Below are positions 34,183 through 42,731 of a stretch of 64,000 bases of DNA, piece after piece. Positions within the stretch are counted from its first letter, which is position 1; the number at the start of each line of letters is the position of its first letter. Made by a program: the position numbers and the translations under genes. The stretch is from positions 1 to 64,000 of IMG/VR virus record IMGVR_UViG_3300027763_000043. One strand, 5' to 3'. The DNA comes from a virus. The notes beneath the pieces are model-generated. The model was not told where the DNA came from. It ran no database searches and saw only the letters and a list, made by a program, of their open reading frames with translations.

Positions 34183-35068
34183 TTACAGTAAACCATCCAC
34201 TAACGTTTTTAGATGTTGATGAATTGGAACGATTAGATGAACTTCTACCAGCATTGGCAGTATTGATGTCATTAACATTATTAATAGGTCCACCAATTCC
34301 TCTAGGTCTTGGATCATCCAATCTTCCAGTACCCTGATTAAGATTTCTCCACATTAATTCATCTCTTCCAGTTGCAAGTCTACCATTATTATTGGATGCA
34401 TCTGCATAATTCGATGCTGTTATATTTTGAGGTTTCTTATTATTATCTCTTAGGTAACTTACATCCAAACTTCTAATAGAACCGCAAACATATCTTTCAT
34501 AACTAAATGATGCGGTTACGGTCAATACTTGAGAATCATTGTATGCTATCGTTGGAGAATACATTGATGTTGGAAATAATCCGACAAAATTATATTCAAT
34601 CTCATTATTATAATCACGGTCAAACTTCAAAATTCTAGTTGCATCTGTCTTATAATCTGCAGGATACTTCATCCTGAAAAAATATCCCTTATCGATAGAA
34701 ATTGATCTAGATCCGCTAGCAATAAATTCTATCCAATGTTCTAAAAATTTAATCATTTTATATTCTTTATCAACATAAAATGTTAAATCAATTGGAGTAA
34801 ATATTCTAGTATGAGCCATCTTCTCAGTGACACCCGTAACATCACCAACAATATCAGCAGTTCCAAGAGAACTACCTGGCAATGATGCAGAAGAGCACAA
34901 CAATCCAGCATCTTCAACAACAAATCTCCAATCAACACCTCTCAAAGATAAGTGAGTTTGAAGAGGGGGTTGCAATCCCCCAAAAATTACTTGATAATGA
35001 CTGGTTTGTGCCAGATTACCAAAAAGTGGTTTAATTTCTGATATTCTGCGAGGACGTGCTATGGACAC
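34178..35068 (-). CDS. gp54: Tail tube initiator, gp54-like, 296 aa
   Basis: Starts MSIARPRRISEIKPLFGNLA QTSHYQV and includes SASLPGSSLGTADIVGD and FYVDKEYKMIKFLEHWIEFI. Cyanophage proteins with this pattern are annotated as the baseplate-tail tube initiator gp54, related to the tube protein gp19. It would nucleate tube growth on the gp48 cap. The C-terminal 60 residues are Asn/Ser/Arg-rich and probably disordered. Its start region is divergent from the plus-strand gp4 gene. Confidence 0.7.
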   Translation of the reverse strand: MSIARPRRISEIKPLFGNLAQTSHYQVIFGGLQPPLQTHLSLRGVDWRFVVEDAGLLCSSASLPGSSLGTADIVGDVTGVTEKMAHTRIFTPIDLTFYVDKEYKMIKFLEHWIEFIASGSRSISIDKGYFFRMKYPADYKTDATRILKFDRDYNNEIEYNFVGLFPTSMYSPTIAYNDSQVLTVTASFSYERYVCGSIRSLDVSYLRDNNKKPQNITASNYADASNNNGRLATGRDELMWRNLNQGTGRLDDPRPRGIGGPINNVNDINTANAGRSSSNRSNSSTSKNVSGWFTVT

Positions 35069-35102
35069 TCTAAATACTGTTAAGGTCTTATGTACTGTAT
35101 GT

Positions 35103-35540
35103 ATGTCATATAAGGGAAAATATCAACCAACTAATCCCCAGAAGTACCGAGGAGATCATAGTAACATTATTTATAGGTCTTTGTGGGAACGCAAGTTTAT
35201 GAAGTATTGTGATCTTAATGAAAATATTCTTGAATGGGGAAGTGAAGAAATTGCATTGCCATATAGATCTCCCATCGATAATAAGATTCATAGATATTTT
35301 CCAGATTTTTATATTAAAGTAAGGGAAAGTAGTGGTGAAATTAAAAAATGTATCATAGAAATTAAACCCAAAAAACAAACAGTAGAACCAATTCCACAAA
35401 AAAGAAAGACAAAAGGATATATTTACGAAGTGGTTGAGTATGCAAAGAATCAGGCAAAGTGGAAGGTAGCAAAAGAATGGTGTGCTGATAGAGGATATGA
35501 GTTTAAAATTCTCACAGAAGATCACTTAGGTATCAAATAA
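35103..35540 (+). CDS. gp4: Head completion protein gp4-like, 145 aa
   Basis: MSYKGKYQPTNPQKYRGDHS and YRSLWERKFMKYCD, SEEIALPYRSP, HRYFPDFYIK, CIIEIKPKKQT and FKILTEDHLG align by eye with T4 gp4 (MAYSGKWVPKNISKYRGD, EIKPKKET, FRILTEDGL). Length 145 compares with 150 in T4. The FPDFYI and EIKPKK segments give it an endonuclease-like fold. It is required for heads to become competent for tail joining. The ATG at 35103 is chosen because it matches the family N-terminus; an upstream ATG at 35061 would overlap the divergent gp54 gene. Confidence 0.88.
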   Translation: MSYKGKYQPTNPQKYRGDHSNIIYRSLWERKFMKYCDLNENILEWGSEEIALPYRSPIDNKIHRYFPDFYIKVRESSGEIKKCIIEIKPKKQTVEPIPQKRKTKGYIYEVVEYAKNQAKWKVAKEWCADRGYEFKILTEDHLGIK

Positions 35541-36094
35541 TGGCACTCACAGGATACGAAAAATCATTAGAACAATATACTAAAAATGAATTAGTTGATA
35601 TTGCAAAAGAATATACCATATATTATAAGACAGATTCTGGGCAAGGATCTACTGGAAATTATGACAAATTAACAAAAGAAAAATTAATCTCGATCATAAA
35701 ATCTGATAGAGATTATCAAAACTCTGCTCCGCCAACTAAAAAATTAAGCAGAGTTGAAATGATGATGCAAAGAATTTCGCAAGGAATTGATACCGCAGAT
35801 GAAATTATGGCAGTTATTCGGGAAGTTTTTGATGATACTGAAAAATATCCAAGACCAGGAAATATATACACATTTGTTTATACAGCAAAAACACCAGGAA
35901 TTCGATATGATCAACATCCATTATTAATGGTTGAATCAATTAGTTTATCAGGATTCAAAGGATATAATGTTCATTGGCCCGATCATAGAAATTATGTTTG
36001 GGAAGGAGTTGAAAGTTCATTTCATAGAGTTCAAAGAGGTGAAGAATTTGATTATCTTCATGATGTACCATATATGAAAAAGATGTCAACATAG
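35540..36094 (+). CDS. Uncharacterised phage structural-block protein, 184 aa
   Basis: The N-terminal half is charged and helical (ALTGYEKSLEQYTKNELVDI, LTKEKLISIIKSDRDY). The C-terminal half is beta-rich with aromatic residues (PRPGNIYTFVYTAKTPGIRY, GYNVHWPDHRNYVWEG). Its ATG overlaps the gp4 stop, and gp48 follows after 22 bases. The C-terminal half may be a processing or packaging-related fold, but I do not recognise the family. Confidence 0.6.
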   Translation: MALTGYEKSLEQYTKNELVDIAKEYTIYYKTDSGQGSTGNYDKLTKEKLISIIKSDRDYQNSAPPTKKLSRVEMMMQRISQGIDTADEIMAVIREVFDDTEKYPRPGNIYTFVYTAKTPGIRYDQHPLLMVESISLSGFKGYNVHWPDHRNYVWEGVESSFHRVQRGEEFDYLHDVPYMKKMST

Positions 36095-36102
36095 TCTAAA
36101 TA
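36095..36102 (+). promoter_or_regulatory. T4-type late promoter box (TCTAAATA)
   Basis: Plus-strand box at the stop codon of the 184-aa gene, 14 bases before the gp48 ATG. Confidence 0.4.
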
Positions 36103-36116
36103 GTTAGAAAATCTAA

Positions 36117-36992
36117 ATGGCGGAAACTCTCAGATATCCACTAAAAAAAATAAATGCTTCGGATGATTATCTGCAGATTCTTGTCGTCAAGTATGCCCCT
36201 CCAGGTGTAAGTACAAATCCATCAAATCTTATTCAAAGAACTTCCACTGAGGCATTAGGTCCAAGTTTGAATTTAAAGAATTCATTGTATCAGATTCTTC
36301 TTCCCATGCCACAAGGAATTAGTGATAGTAATATGGTTGATTGGGGTGATGATAGTTTAAATCCATTAGCTGCGGGACTAGTTGGTGGGGCACAGCAGGC
36401 TATAGCAGGAGATCCTGAAAAAGGATTTAAAGATATTACATCAGCAATAAAAAATGTTGCCACAAGCGGAAATGGACAAGATTTAGTTACCAGTTATTTT
36501 GCAGCAAAGGCAGCCAATTCCCTTAATGCGAATGTAAGTGCAGAAGGTCTTCTTTCCAGATCAGAAGGTAAAGTTCTTAATCCAAATATGGAACTCCTAT
36601 TCAAAGGAGTTACGTTGAGATCATTTAATTTTTCATTTAATCTTGCACCAAGAGATGAAACAGAAGCAGGATCTGTTAAGAATATTATAAGAGCATTTAA
36701 AAAATCAATGGCCGCCAGAACCTCAAGTGGTGCTGGTGCTGGATTGTTTATTGATTCTCCAAATGTATTTCAACTAGAATATAAAAGTGGGAATAAAAAA
36801 CATCCATTCTTACATTCATTTAAACCATGTGCATTGACAAATATGGCAGTTGACTATACTGCATCTGGTGCTTATGCAACTTATGAAGATGCAACACCTG
36901 TTCATATGAAACTTACACTATCATTTCAAGAATTGAATCCAGTTTACTTTAGTGATTATGATGATTCGAATGATATTGGAGTAGGATACTAA
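36117..36992 (+). CDS. gp48: Baseplate-tail tube junction protein gp48-like, 291 aa
   Basis: MAETLRYPLKKINASDDYLQ and VVKYAPPG at the N-terminus, TLRSFNFSFNLAPRDETEAG in the middle, and LTLSFQELNPVYFSDYDD near the end match gp48 proteins of T4-like phages. In T4 this protein forms the ring that connects the hub to the tail tube. It overlaps gp53 by one base (TAATG). Confidence 0.8.
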   Translation: MAETLRYPLKKINASDDYLQILVVKYAPPGVSTNPSNLIQRTSTEALGPSLNLKNSLYQILLPMPQGISDSNMVDWGDDSLNPLAAGLVGGAQQAIAGDPEKGFKDITSAIKNVATSGNGQDLVTSYFAAKAANSLNANVSAEGLLSRSEGKVLNPNMELLFKGVTLRSFNFSFNLAPRDETEAGSVKNIIRAFKKSMAARTSSGAGAGLFIDSPNVFQLEYKSGNKKHPFLHSFKPCALTNMAVDYTASGAYATYEDATPVHMKLTLSFQELNPVYFSDYDDSNDIGVGY

Positions 36993-37639
36993 TGGGATAC
37001 TTTAGAGAACTACCAGACTTAGAATATCAATCACCTTTTTCAGACAGAAATTCTTCTGATTCATATGTTCGTGCTAAGAATTTATTTCGTAGAATCAAAC
37101 TTCGTGATGACTTACAAAATGTTTTTACACTCTTTAACAAGTACCAAATTCCTGATGGTGCTCGTCCAGACACTGTTGCAGAAGAATTTTATGGTAGAGC
37201 AGATTTAGATTGGGTTGTGATTCTAACTGCAGGAATTGTAAACGTAAGAAACGAATGGCCGCTATCCGACAGAGATGTTTATGATTATACCGAAGACATT
37301 TATGGAGAAAACTTAAACTCAATTCACCATTATGAGACTAGAGAAGTTAAAGATTCACAAGGTCGTTTGATTCTTCCTGCTGGTAATGTTGTCGATTCAA
37401 ATTTTACAATTCAAAATCCTAATGATTATAGAGCAACATTAAATCCTGTTGTTGGTATCAGTAATTATGAATACGAAGTTCTTAAAAATAATAAGAAAAG
37501 ATCAATTTATATTTTAAAGAAAGGTTATCTTCAACAATATCTAAACGATATGAGAAGAATTATGTATTATGATAAGTCTTCACAATATGTTGACAAGACT
37601 CTAATTCGTACCGAGAACACTAGAGTCACAATGCCATAA
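36992..37639 (+). CDS. gp53: Baseplate wedge protein gp53-like, 215 aa
   Basis: MGYFRELPDLEYQSPFSDRN, FRRIKLRDDLQNVFTLFNKY and PDTVAEEFYGRADLDWVVIL, then RSIYILKKGYLQQYLNDMRR, fit T4 gp53 (compare its EIANAIYGNPQLYWVLLM and SDINSFMNDLIRIM). It is the last component to join the baseplate wedge and is about the expected length (196 in T4). It ends the plus-strand block and faces gp32 tail to tail. Confidence 0.85.
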   Translation: MGYFRELPDLEYQSPFSDRNSSDSYVRAKNLFRRIKLRDDLQNVFTLFNKYQIPDGARPDTVAEEFYGRADLDWVVILTAGIVNVRNEWPLSDRDVYDYTEDIYGENLNSIHHYETREVKDSQGRLILPAGNVVDSNFTIQNPNDYRATLNPVVGISNYEYEVLKNNKKRSIYILKKGYLQQYLNDMRRIMYYDKSSQYVDKTLIRTENTRVTMP

Positions 37640-37661
37640 AAAAGGGGAGGTTTCCCTCCCC
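37638..37661 (-). terminator. Rho-independent terminator after gp32
   Basis: Minus-strand GGGGAGG/CCTCCCC stem (7 bp, 4-base loop) followed by TTTTTT. It lies between the convergent gp53 and gp32 genes, so the hairpin may also slow plus-strand transcription. Confidence 0.8.
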
Positions 37662-37668
37662 GCTCTTA

Positions 37669-38586
37669 TCACTCGGCAAGTTTTGCAAAGTAACTCAGAG
37701 TATCATCGTCCTCATCCTCATCATAAGAAGAAGACTTAGTGGGAGCAAGATTCTTCAGTTCTGTACGAAGATCTTCATCGAGTTCACGAACCGAACCACG
37801 AGAAGTTGATTCCTCATCGGCAACTTCGGGATCTTGACGACGAGCACCCTTGTTACCAAGCACATAATCAAGACGCTTCTTCAGTTCATCATAAGACTTG
37901 AACTGATCAGGTGCAACAAGTTCTGCAAGAGAATACTGCTTCTTCCACACTGCTTCCATCGCATCATCATCGTCGAGCATAGCACCTTGTGCGGCAAACT
38001 CACTGGAATCATAGTTGCGATAACCGGCAACGTTCTTTGCCTTCAGTTTGAAGTTAGCACCCTGCCAGAAGTCAAAAGGATCGATAGGAGTCTCATCCTC
38101 AAACTCAGGTTGCATTGCGGCAGTGATCTTATCAAAGATTTTCTTACCAAACTTATAAAGGAATACTTTACCTTCATTATCAGGATTGGCAGGATCTTTG
38201 ACCACATAGATGTTGCTTACATAAGTCAGTTTACGCTTCTGCTTACGGGCAATTTCCTTACCAGCATCTGTACCATTGTTCCACAGTTCAGAATTCATTT
38301 CCGAAACTGGATCTTTTTGGTTCAGAGTGGTGAGAGAGTTTTCAATGTACCAACCACCAGAACCTTGGAAGGCATGAGAATACAACTTAACAAACGGCAG
38401 ATCTTCGCCGTTAGGAGCAGGAAGGAAACGAATGACGGCATAACCGTTGCCGCTCTTATCGCATTCAAGTTTCCATACACGATCATCACCAGATGATGTG
38501 GTATTATTCATTTTTTCGACTTCCTTGACCAGTTTTGCGGTCAGGGAACCAAGTTTGGATTGTTTCTTAAGATCAGAAAAAGACAT
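37669..38586 (-). CDS. gp32: Single-stranded DNA binding protein gp32-like, 305 aa
   Basis: The N-terminal cooperativity region has a LAST-like KKQSKLGSLTAKLV. The core has WKLECDKSGNGYAVIRFLPA and the usual KLYSHAF, SLTTLNQKDPVSEMN and KRKLTYVSNIYVVKDPANPD segments around the OB fold. The last 15 residues are strongly acidic (DEDEDDDTLSYFAKLAE), the tail that contacts other replication proteins. Length 305 against 301 in T4. An exact consensus sigma-70-like promoter lies 44 bases upstream and a strong terminator follows, so it can be expressed as a single-gene transcript. Confidence 0.93.
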   Translation of the reverse strand: MSFSDLKKQSKLGSLTAKLVKEVEKMNNTTSSGDDRVWKLECDKSGNGYAVIRFLPAPNGEDLPFVKLYSHAFQGSGGWYIENSLTTLNQKDPVSEMNSELWNNGTDAGKEIARKQKRKLTYVSNIYVVKDPANPDNEGKVFLYKFGKKIFDKITAAMQPEFEDETPIDPFDFWQGANFKLKAKNVAGYRNYDSSEFAAQGAMLDDDDAMEAVWKKQYSLAELVAPDQFKSYDELKKRLDYVLGNKGARRQDPEVADEESTSRGSVRELDEDLRTELKNLAPTKSSSYDEDEDDDTLSYFAKLAE

Positions 38587-38629
38587 TTGGATTCGTTGTG
38601 TAAATTGGGTGTTTTGGATTTACTTGGAT

Positions 38630-38658
38630 ATTATAACAAAAATGATCTCACTTGTCAA
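38630..38658 (-). promoter_or_regulatory. Consensus sigma-70-like promoter for gp32
   Basis: Minus-strand TTGACA, 17 bases, TATAAT. The -35 overlaps the end of the DUF1825-like gene. Confidence 0.8.
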
Positions 38659-38980
38659 TAAATTGTTTGAGAGATTCAATTGTTTTAGTCATACTATTGA
38701 ACAGTACGTTCATATCTGTGTCTGGTGGGAATCCCATCAGAGCCACAGATTTGCGTAGATTCTCTTTCATCTCAACTGCTTGTGAGTCATCAGAAAGAGA
38801 AAGTCTTGTGTACATGATGCGTTGCTTTTCTAACAACAAAGACAGTTTATCAATATGTTCCAGTTTATCTTCACGAGTCATAGAACCAAAAGACAGGATA
38901 CTCCCGTAAATGAACTTTTGAAGTTCATTAATTTCTTCAAGTTCATCTTGAATCAACTCAGAGTCAAAGAATTTACTCAT
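38648..38980 (-). CDS. DUF1825-like protein, 110 aa
   Basis: MSKFFDSELIQDELEEINEL, MTREDKLEHIDKLSLLLEKQ and RIMYTRLSLSDD fit the DUF1825 family (begins FFDSE.VQ.E), known from cyanobacteria and shared with their phages. It is all-helical and probably a small coiled protein. It is located between gp32 and gp59 and overlaps gp59 by 8 bases, implying a replication or early-regulation context. Its presence supports a cyanobacterial host. Confidence 0.8.
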   Translation of the reverse strand: MSKFFDSELIQDELEEINELQKFIYGSILSFGSMTREDKLEHIDKLSLLLEKQRIMYTRLSLSDDSQAVEMKENLRKSVALMGFPPDTDMNVLFNSMTKTIESLKQFIDK

Positions 38981-39563
38981 TTACTATTTCCCGTAGAAGT
39001 TTTTTGTACTGAAACTTATCAATATTTAGAAATGGTTTGTACTTCTTAATTTTTAAACTTACTGTTTCCCATACAGGATCCAGAAGTTTTTTATCAAACA
39101 CATCACCAAACATGAATATTATATCATAAATCACCAGAGTTTCAATACCAATCTTCCCACTCAGGAATTTTTTTAGAATTGGTGGATGACCTTTCGAACA
39201 GTTGAAAGCATCTTCTAATTTTATCTCCGAGAACAATTCTTCCGATTGTTCTTTGAACAAGTAGGTCAAACTCTGCCGTCGTTTCATCCACTCGACGTAT
39301 GTTCTTTCTCCAGAATTTATAATTTCTCCGATCCATAAGTTTTGGGGATTATCTGTGGAAACAAAATTTGATACAAGAAAATCTACAATTTCCTTATCAG
39401 AGTACTTTCTTGAACTTTTTTCAAACCAATACTTATCCTTACGTTTGTTGAAGGAAGTCAGAGTTGCTCTAGACTTCCCACCATATTTAAAGAAATCGTA
39501 TTTTGGATTTGTAAAATGACTTTTGAGAGAAAGATAATGTTGATAACACTCAAAAGGACTCAT
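38973..39563 (-). CDS. gp59: Replicative helicase loader gp59-like, 196 aa
   Basis: MSPFECYQHYLSLKSHFTNP KYDFFKYGG, NKRKDKYWFEKSSRKYSDKE, and the C-terminal LDPVWETVSLKIKKYKPFLN match T4 gp59 (YKLYLMIKQHMNGKYDVIKY, KRRDKYFFQKLSEKYKLKEL, LVWNNYSIKLKAYRKILNID). In T4 it loads helicase gp41 onto gp32-coated forks. Length 196 against 217 in T4. It overlaps gp33 by ATGA. Confidence 0.88.
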   Translation of the reverse strand: MSPFECYQHYLSLKSHFTNPKYDFFKYGGKSRATLTSFNKRKDKYWFEKSSRKYSDKEIVDFLVSNFVSTDNPQNLWIGEIINSGERTYVEWMKRRQSLTYLFKEQSEELFSEIKLEDAFNCSKGHPPILKKFLSGKIGIETLVIYDIIFMFGDVFDKKLLDPVWETVSLKIKKYKPFLNIDKFQYKKLLREIVNE

Positions 39564-39820
39564 AGGGGAAGTTTTGCCCTCGACGTTTTTTTCATAAAAT
39601 TAAGATTGATAGCATCATACTTCAATCTTTCTTTGAGGGGTTTTGATACTAGTTTCGTAATAGAATCTACCTCGATCTTATTAATCTCACAATAATGAAC
39701 AATAGCATCAATGTAATTCATATTCTCATCCACAACAATCTTCTCTATCTCTAGAGAAAACTTGGAAGGAGTTAGAAACTTATCCTCTATTGCCTGTTCT
39801 AATTCTTTATTTGGTTCCAT
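39560..39820 (-). CDS. gp33: Late transcription co-activator gp33-like, 86 aa
   Basis: IEKIVVDENMNYIDAIVHYC EINKIEVDSITKLV, then LKERLKYDAINLNFM, aligns with T4 gp33 (IEKMVEEFGMSYLEATTAFL, EENSIPETQFAKFIP, IQSEAIDENLL). In T4 it links sigma gp55 to the sliding clamp for late transcription, matching the many late boxes here. The ATG at 39820 is preferred: GGAA lies about 5 bases before it. A longer frame from 39901 would overlap the nuclease gene by 95 bases. Confidence 0.82.
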   Translation of the reverse strand: MEPNKELEQAIEDKFLTPSKFSLEIEKIVVDENMNYIDAIVHYCEINKIEVDSITKLVSKPLKERLKYDAINLNFMKKTSRAKLPL

Positions 39821-40490
39821 AGAGTTCCAATTTATCTCTAACAAATGTTCTAATATATTCGGAGAGCAATTTGATGTACTTTCCTTTGTCGTATTCTTCA
39901 TAAACTACACATTCTCCATTTTCACAAGCCATAATAATGACTAATTTCTTTACCATTATACCAGTAATTTCGTATAACATACAACCATATGCCATACACT
40001 GAACAAAATAATGTTCAATCCACTCTCGTGGTTTTGGTTTTTTAGAAGTCTTAAAGTCGATAATTGCCAATTCTCCATTGTATTCTGCAATACAATCGAC
40101 TGTTCCCGCAATACCTAATTGCTTACTATATAGGGAACCTTCAAGAGCGTGAATATTATTTATACGATTGAGTTCCGCTTTAGCAATCTTAAAAAGAAAA
40201 TCCGGCAACGGCGGAACAGACGGTAAATCTTGATTTTTAAGATAGTTCTCCGTAAGAGAATGCATATCCGTACCACGAGCAGTAGCTGCCTTAGTAATCT
40301 TCTCCGCCTCCTCATCACCAATCCTTTTGCGCCATTTAACAAAGATTTCTTTATTGAAATGACTGGTCACCGAAGTAATCGAGACCAGTCGGAGAAGTTC
40401 TTCTTCATCAGGAACTTTATAATATCGAATACCATCTATAGTCTCCCGATCAAGTTTCGGGAGAATCAAATCAACATGATTGAACATCAA
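39807..40490 (-). CDS. PD-(D/E)XK (RecB/Cas4-like) exonuclease, 227 aa
   Basis: The nuclease core is readable: TARGTDMHSLTENYLKNQDL (entry helix), then GIAGTVDCIAEYNGELAIID FKTSKKPK (motif with D and D-x-K), and HYFVQCMAYGCMLYEI as the final helix with Q. Cyanophages carry such proteins beside gp59 and PhoH. It probably trims DNA ends in recombination or degrades host DNA. It overlaps PhoH (ATGA) and gp33. Confidence 0.82.
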   Translation of the reverse strand: MMFNHVDLILPKLDRETIDGIRYYKVPDEEELLRLVSITSVTSHFNKEIFVKWRKRIGDEEAEKITKAATARGTDMHSLTENYLKNQDLPSVPPLPDFLFKIAKAELNRINNIHALEGSLYSKQLGIAGTVDCIAEYNGELAIIDFKTSKKPKPREWIEHYFVQCMAYGCMLYEITGIMVKKLVIIMACENGECVVYEEYDKGKYIKLLSEYIRTFVRDKLELYGTK

Positions 40491-41242
40491 AAACCTGCTT
40501 CTATTTTTGCAAGGATGTATTCTTTGACAAGTCCAGAGCGGACAATATCATCAACACCAAACTCTATTATATCAATAGATGGCATTTTACGCAAGATGCT
40601 CATAAAATCAACAATTCCATTACGCTCATTAGATTTCTGCAAATCCGACTGAGTAGCATCTCCACAAAACATAATCTTAGAGTTCTCACCAACACGAGTA
40701 ATGATCGAGTCCAGTTCATGTGATGTACAATTTTGAAATTCATCTACGATCACAATTGCGTTATCAAGAGTAGTACCTCTTAAGAATGATGTGCTCCAGA
40801 ACTTAATTGTTTCCTGAGATTTGAGATTACCATAGAGCATCTCGAACTCAGCATCAGAAGGCATCTGGAACATATACTTCACCATATTCTTATAAGGAAT
40901 TTGGTAGATGTCCGACTTATCCTCATAAGAACCAGGAAGGAATCCAATCTCTCTGGTGGCAACTAAAGAACGAACCAGATAGATTTTCTCATAAGGAGTT
41001 CTTTCATCAAGAACTTCACGAAGAGCATTATAAAGAGTAATGAATGTTTTACCGGTTCCTGCACATCCGTAGGCAACTACATGTTTACCTTCGGCATATG
41101 CATCAAAAAGTTTTCTTTGATTGTCTGTTAAGGGTTCAATATCTAAAAGATATTCATTTCCCAGTGCTTTTTTTCTTTTTGGTTGGCGGCCAGCAAGATC
41201 TGGACCGGTTTGTTGTTCATTTGCTCTTTTTCTTCTTGCCAT
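40487..41242 (-). CDS. phoH: PhoH-like P-loop ATPase, 251 aa
   Basis: Walker A GCAGTGKT (59-66), SLVATREIGFLPGSYEDK, Walker B IVIVDEFQNC and MFCGDATQSDLQ are typical of PhoH. The basic N-terminus (ARRKRANEQQ, QPKRKKA) precedes the ATPase core. phoH is very common in marine phages; its activity in them is unproven, though bacterial PhoH is an RNA-linked ATPase. It is co-transcribed with the nuclease. Confidence 0.93.
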   Translation of the reverse strand: MARRKRANEQQTGPDLAGRQPKRKKALGNEYLLDIEPLTDNQRKLFDAYAEGKHVVAYGCAGTGKTFITLYNALREVLDERTPYEKIYLVRSLVATREIGFLPGSYEDKSDIYQIPYKNMVKYMFQMPSDAEFEMLYGNLKSQETIKFWSTSFLRGTTLDNAIVIVDEFQNCTSHELDSIITRVGENSKIMFCGDATQSDLQKSNERNGIVDFMSILRKMPSIDIIEFGVDDIVRSGLVKEYILAKIEAGF

Positions 41243-41251
41243 ATTAGTAGT

Positions 41252-41494
41252 TTAGATTTTTTTGACTTTTGATTTGGGAGCTTTGCTTGCATTGCCTAGA
41301 ACTTCGTTCCATCCTGGATGTTTGGAAACCAACTTATTACGCCAATCTCCAACTTCTCCCGGAGTCGCACATCCTTGCGACCAATCTCTTTGCCATTCGG
41401 GATTGTCCTGATACCACTGAGTGATGTCATGAACACTCATTTCAATCACTTTAGTCTCGCCAGTTTCTTTATGAATAATCGGATAAATTGCCAA
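41252..41494 (-). CDS. Conserved cyanophage-type protein with TTG start, 80 aa
   Basis: The N-terminus reads (M)AIYPIIHKETGETKVIEMSV HDITQWYQDNPEWQRDWSQG and the end is ASKAPKSKVKKI. Pattern and length match a frequent uncharacterised cyanophage protein. The start is a TTG at 41494, 7-8 bases after GGAG; no in-frame ATG lies before residue 20. A late-type box (TCTAAATA) lies 27 bases upstream. No function is known. Confidence 0.7.
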   Translation of the reverse strand: MAIYPIIHKETGETKVIEMSVHDITQWYQDNPEWQRDWSQGCATPGEVGDWRNKLVSKHPGWNEVLGNASKAPKSKVKKI

Positions 41495-41520
41495 AATTAA
41501 ATCTCCATTTTATATGACTT

Positions 41521-41528
41521 TATTTAGA
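41521..41528 (-). promoter_or_regulatory. T4-type late promoter box (TCTAAATA)
   Basis: Overlaps the stop of thyX and precedes the TTG start at 41494 by 27 bases. Confidence 0.45.
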
Positions 41529-42174
41529 TGCTCCACTCATCAGAACCACCAAGTGCTTCATAGCAAGTAGGAAATTGTTCTCCAAATACTGCTTTACAGG
41601 ATTTGGCAATATCCATATGTTCTTTCTGAGTTCCCGATTTTTCTCTGAGAGCAATGTAGGTTATCCACGACCTGCAAGAACCCGTCATATAAATCCGTGT
41701 GGGAACTGCCAGTGGCAATACAAACCTTGCACATTCCTTTGCCACATCTGCCTCTAAGAGTTCCTTGTAGAGGTTCTGAGCAGCATCAAAGTGATCTTGG
41801 ATCTTGGAGTAGAGTTCAATCTTAAGATCCACTGGAAGGTCATCTGTGGAGTTCTGACGGTTCTTTGTGTCTTGCCTACGAAGTTCTGGTAGAGGAATAT
41901 CCTCAGCAATCAAATTCGTGTCAGCATAGCGTTGACTGAACTCTTGAAATGTGAAACTACGGTGACGCAGAATCTGTGCCGCAATACCACGAGTGGTCTC
42001 AATCTCCAGAGTCATAGAAGACTGCTCAAACACAGACCAATGATTATGCTTAATGCAATAAGCAAGCAACTTGGAATAGTTTTGGTTGTCCTGATTCGCA
42101 GGATTAGAAACTCTCGCAATAAATGCCATTGTTTTTTCTGCATCTGGTGTAATACTAATCAATTTTACAGTCAT
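41524..42174 (-). CDS. thyX: Flavin-dependent thymidylate synthase ThyX, 216 aa
   Basis: The ThyX signature RHRSFTFQEFSQR fits RHRxxxxxxxSxR. HWSVFEQSSMTLEIETTRG and YMTGSCRSWITYIALREKSG carry the other conserved residues. It makes dTMP from dUMP using FAD and folate to support phage DNA synthesis. Length is standard. It overlaps the 55-aa gene upstream by 4 bases and is part of the metabolic transcript. Confidence 0.95.
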   Translation of the reverse strand: MTVKLISITPDAEKTMAFIARVSNPANQDNQNYSKLLAYCIKHNHWSVFEQSSMTLEIETTRGIAAQILRHRSFTFQEFSQRYADTNLIAEDIPLPELRRQDTKNRQNSTDDLPVDLKIELYSKIQDHFDAAQNLYKELLEADVAKECARFVLPLAVPTRIYMTGSCRSWITYIALREKSGTQKEHMDIAKSCKAVFGEQFPTCYEALGGSDEWSI

Positions 42175-42338
42175 TTTTTTCCAAATCCTTTTGAGTATTT
42201 TGCTTCGATTTGTGCAAGTTCTTCTTTTACAACTCGCAATTGTCCTTTCATTTCTTTAATTTTCTCACCAGAATATAAATGATCCTGCTTTGTAAGTTTC
42301 TCAAGCAACTTCACTAATTGTTTTGCTTTTTTAGTCAT
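42171..42338 (-). CDS. Small coiled-coil protein, 55 aa
   Basis: MTKKAKQLVKLLEKLTKQDH ... IKEMKGQLRVVKEELAQIEA KYSKGFGKK is a Lys/Glu-rich helical protein. The ATG at 42338 is chosen because GAGG stands 7-10 bases before it, overlapping the end of the 52-aa gene; a longer frame to 42410 would overlap that gene widely. Function unknown. Confidence 0.65.
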   Translation of the reverse strand: MTKKAKQLVKLLEKLTKQDHLYSGEKIKEMKGQLRVVKEELAQIEAKYSKGFGKK

Positions 42339-42489
42339 CGTCATCCTCAAAGATTTCGTCATAATCCGCTTCTCTTGGTTTAATATCATCATATCGATAT
42401 GACGATACATCAGAATAAATTTCTGCCTTCAAAGAATCAACAAGAAGTTCCATATTTCGAACAATCAATTTTAGTTTGTCTTTGTTCAT
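42331..42489 (-). CDS. Small acidic protein, 52 aa
   Basis: The frame reads MNKDKLKLIVRNMELLVDSL, KAEIYSDVSSYRYDDIKPRE, ADYDEIFEDDDD. A helical first half and acidic tail resemble small conserved cyanophage proteins. It overlaps the 55-aa gene by 8 bases, and a terminator precedes it at 42521-42546. Its Shine-Dalgarno is weak, so expression may be low. Function unknown. Confidence 0.6.
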   Translation of the reverse strand: MNKDKLKLIVRNMELLVDSLKAEIYSDVSSYRYDDIKPREADYDEIFEDDDD

Positions 42490-42520
42490 GGGTTAAAAAT
42501 GTTTCAGTTTATTTTAGCAC

Positions 42521-42546
42521 AAAAAAAGGAGGGAATCAATCCCTCC
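42521..42546 (-). terminator. Rho-independent terminator
   Basis: Minus-strand GGAGGGA/TCCCTCC stem with a 5-base loop, followed by TTTTTTT. It ends the transcript carrying the 30-aa ORF and separates it from the thyX group. Confidence 0.85.
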
Positions 42547-42552
42547 AGATAA

Positions 42553-42645
42553 TCAGCGCATTGCCATTGCTAGTTTTGCTTGGTGTTTGCGTTGTTCTTT
42601 TTCTTTTTGTTTTTTGATTAAAATAAGTTGCCAGTTGTTTTTCAT
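42553..42645 (-). CDS. Basic micro-protein, 30 aa
   Basis: Reads MKNNWQLILIKKQKEKEQRK HQAKLAMAMR. AAAGGAG stands 8 bases before the ATG, and a strong terminator begins 6 bases after the stop, so gene boundaries look deliberate. The same frame is open upstream without ATG to about 42770. Highly basic amphipathic helix; role unknown. Confidence 0.5.
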   Translation of the reverse strand: MKNNWQLILIKKQKEKEQRKHQAKLAMAMR

Positions 42646-42731
42646 AAGAGATGCTCCTTTACTTTGTGGGTATTGGTGCGTTGCTTCCCGTATTGGTACT
42701 TCCACTGGTTTCCCAGTCAACGATTGCAATT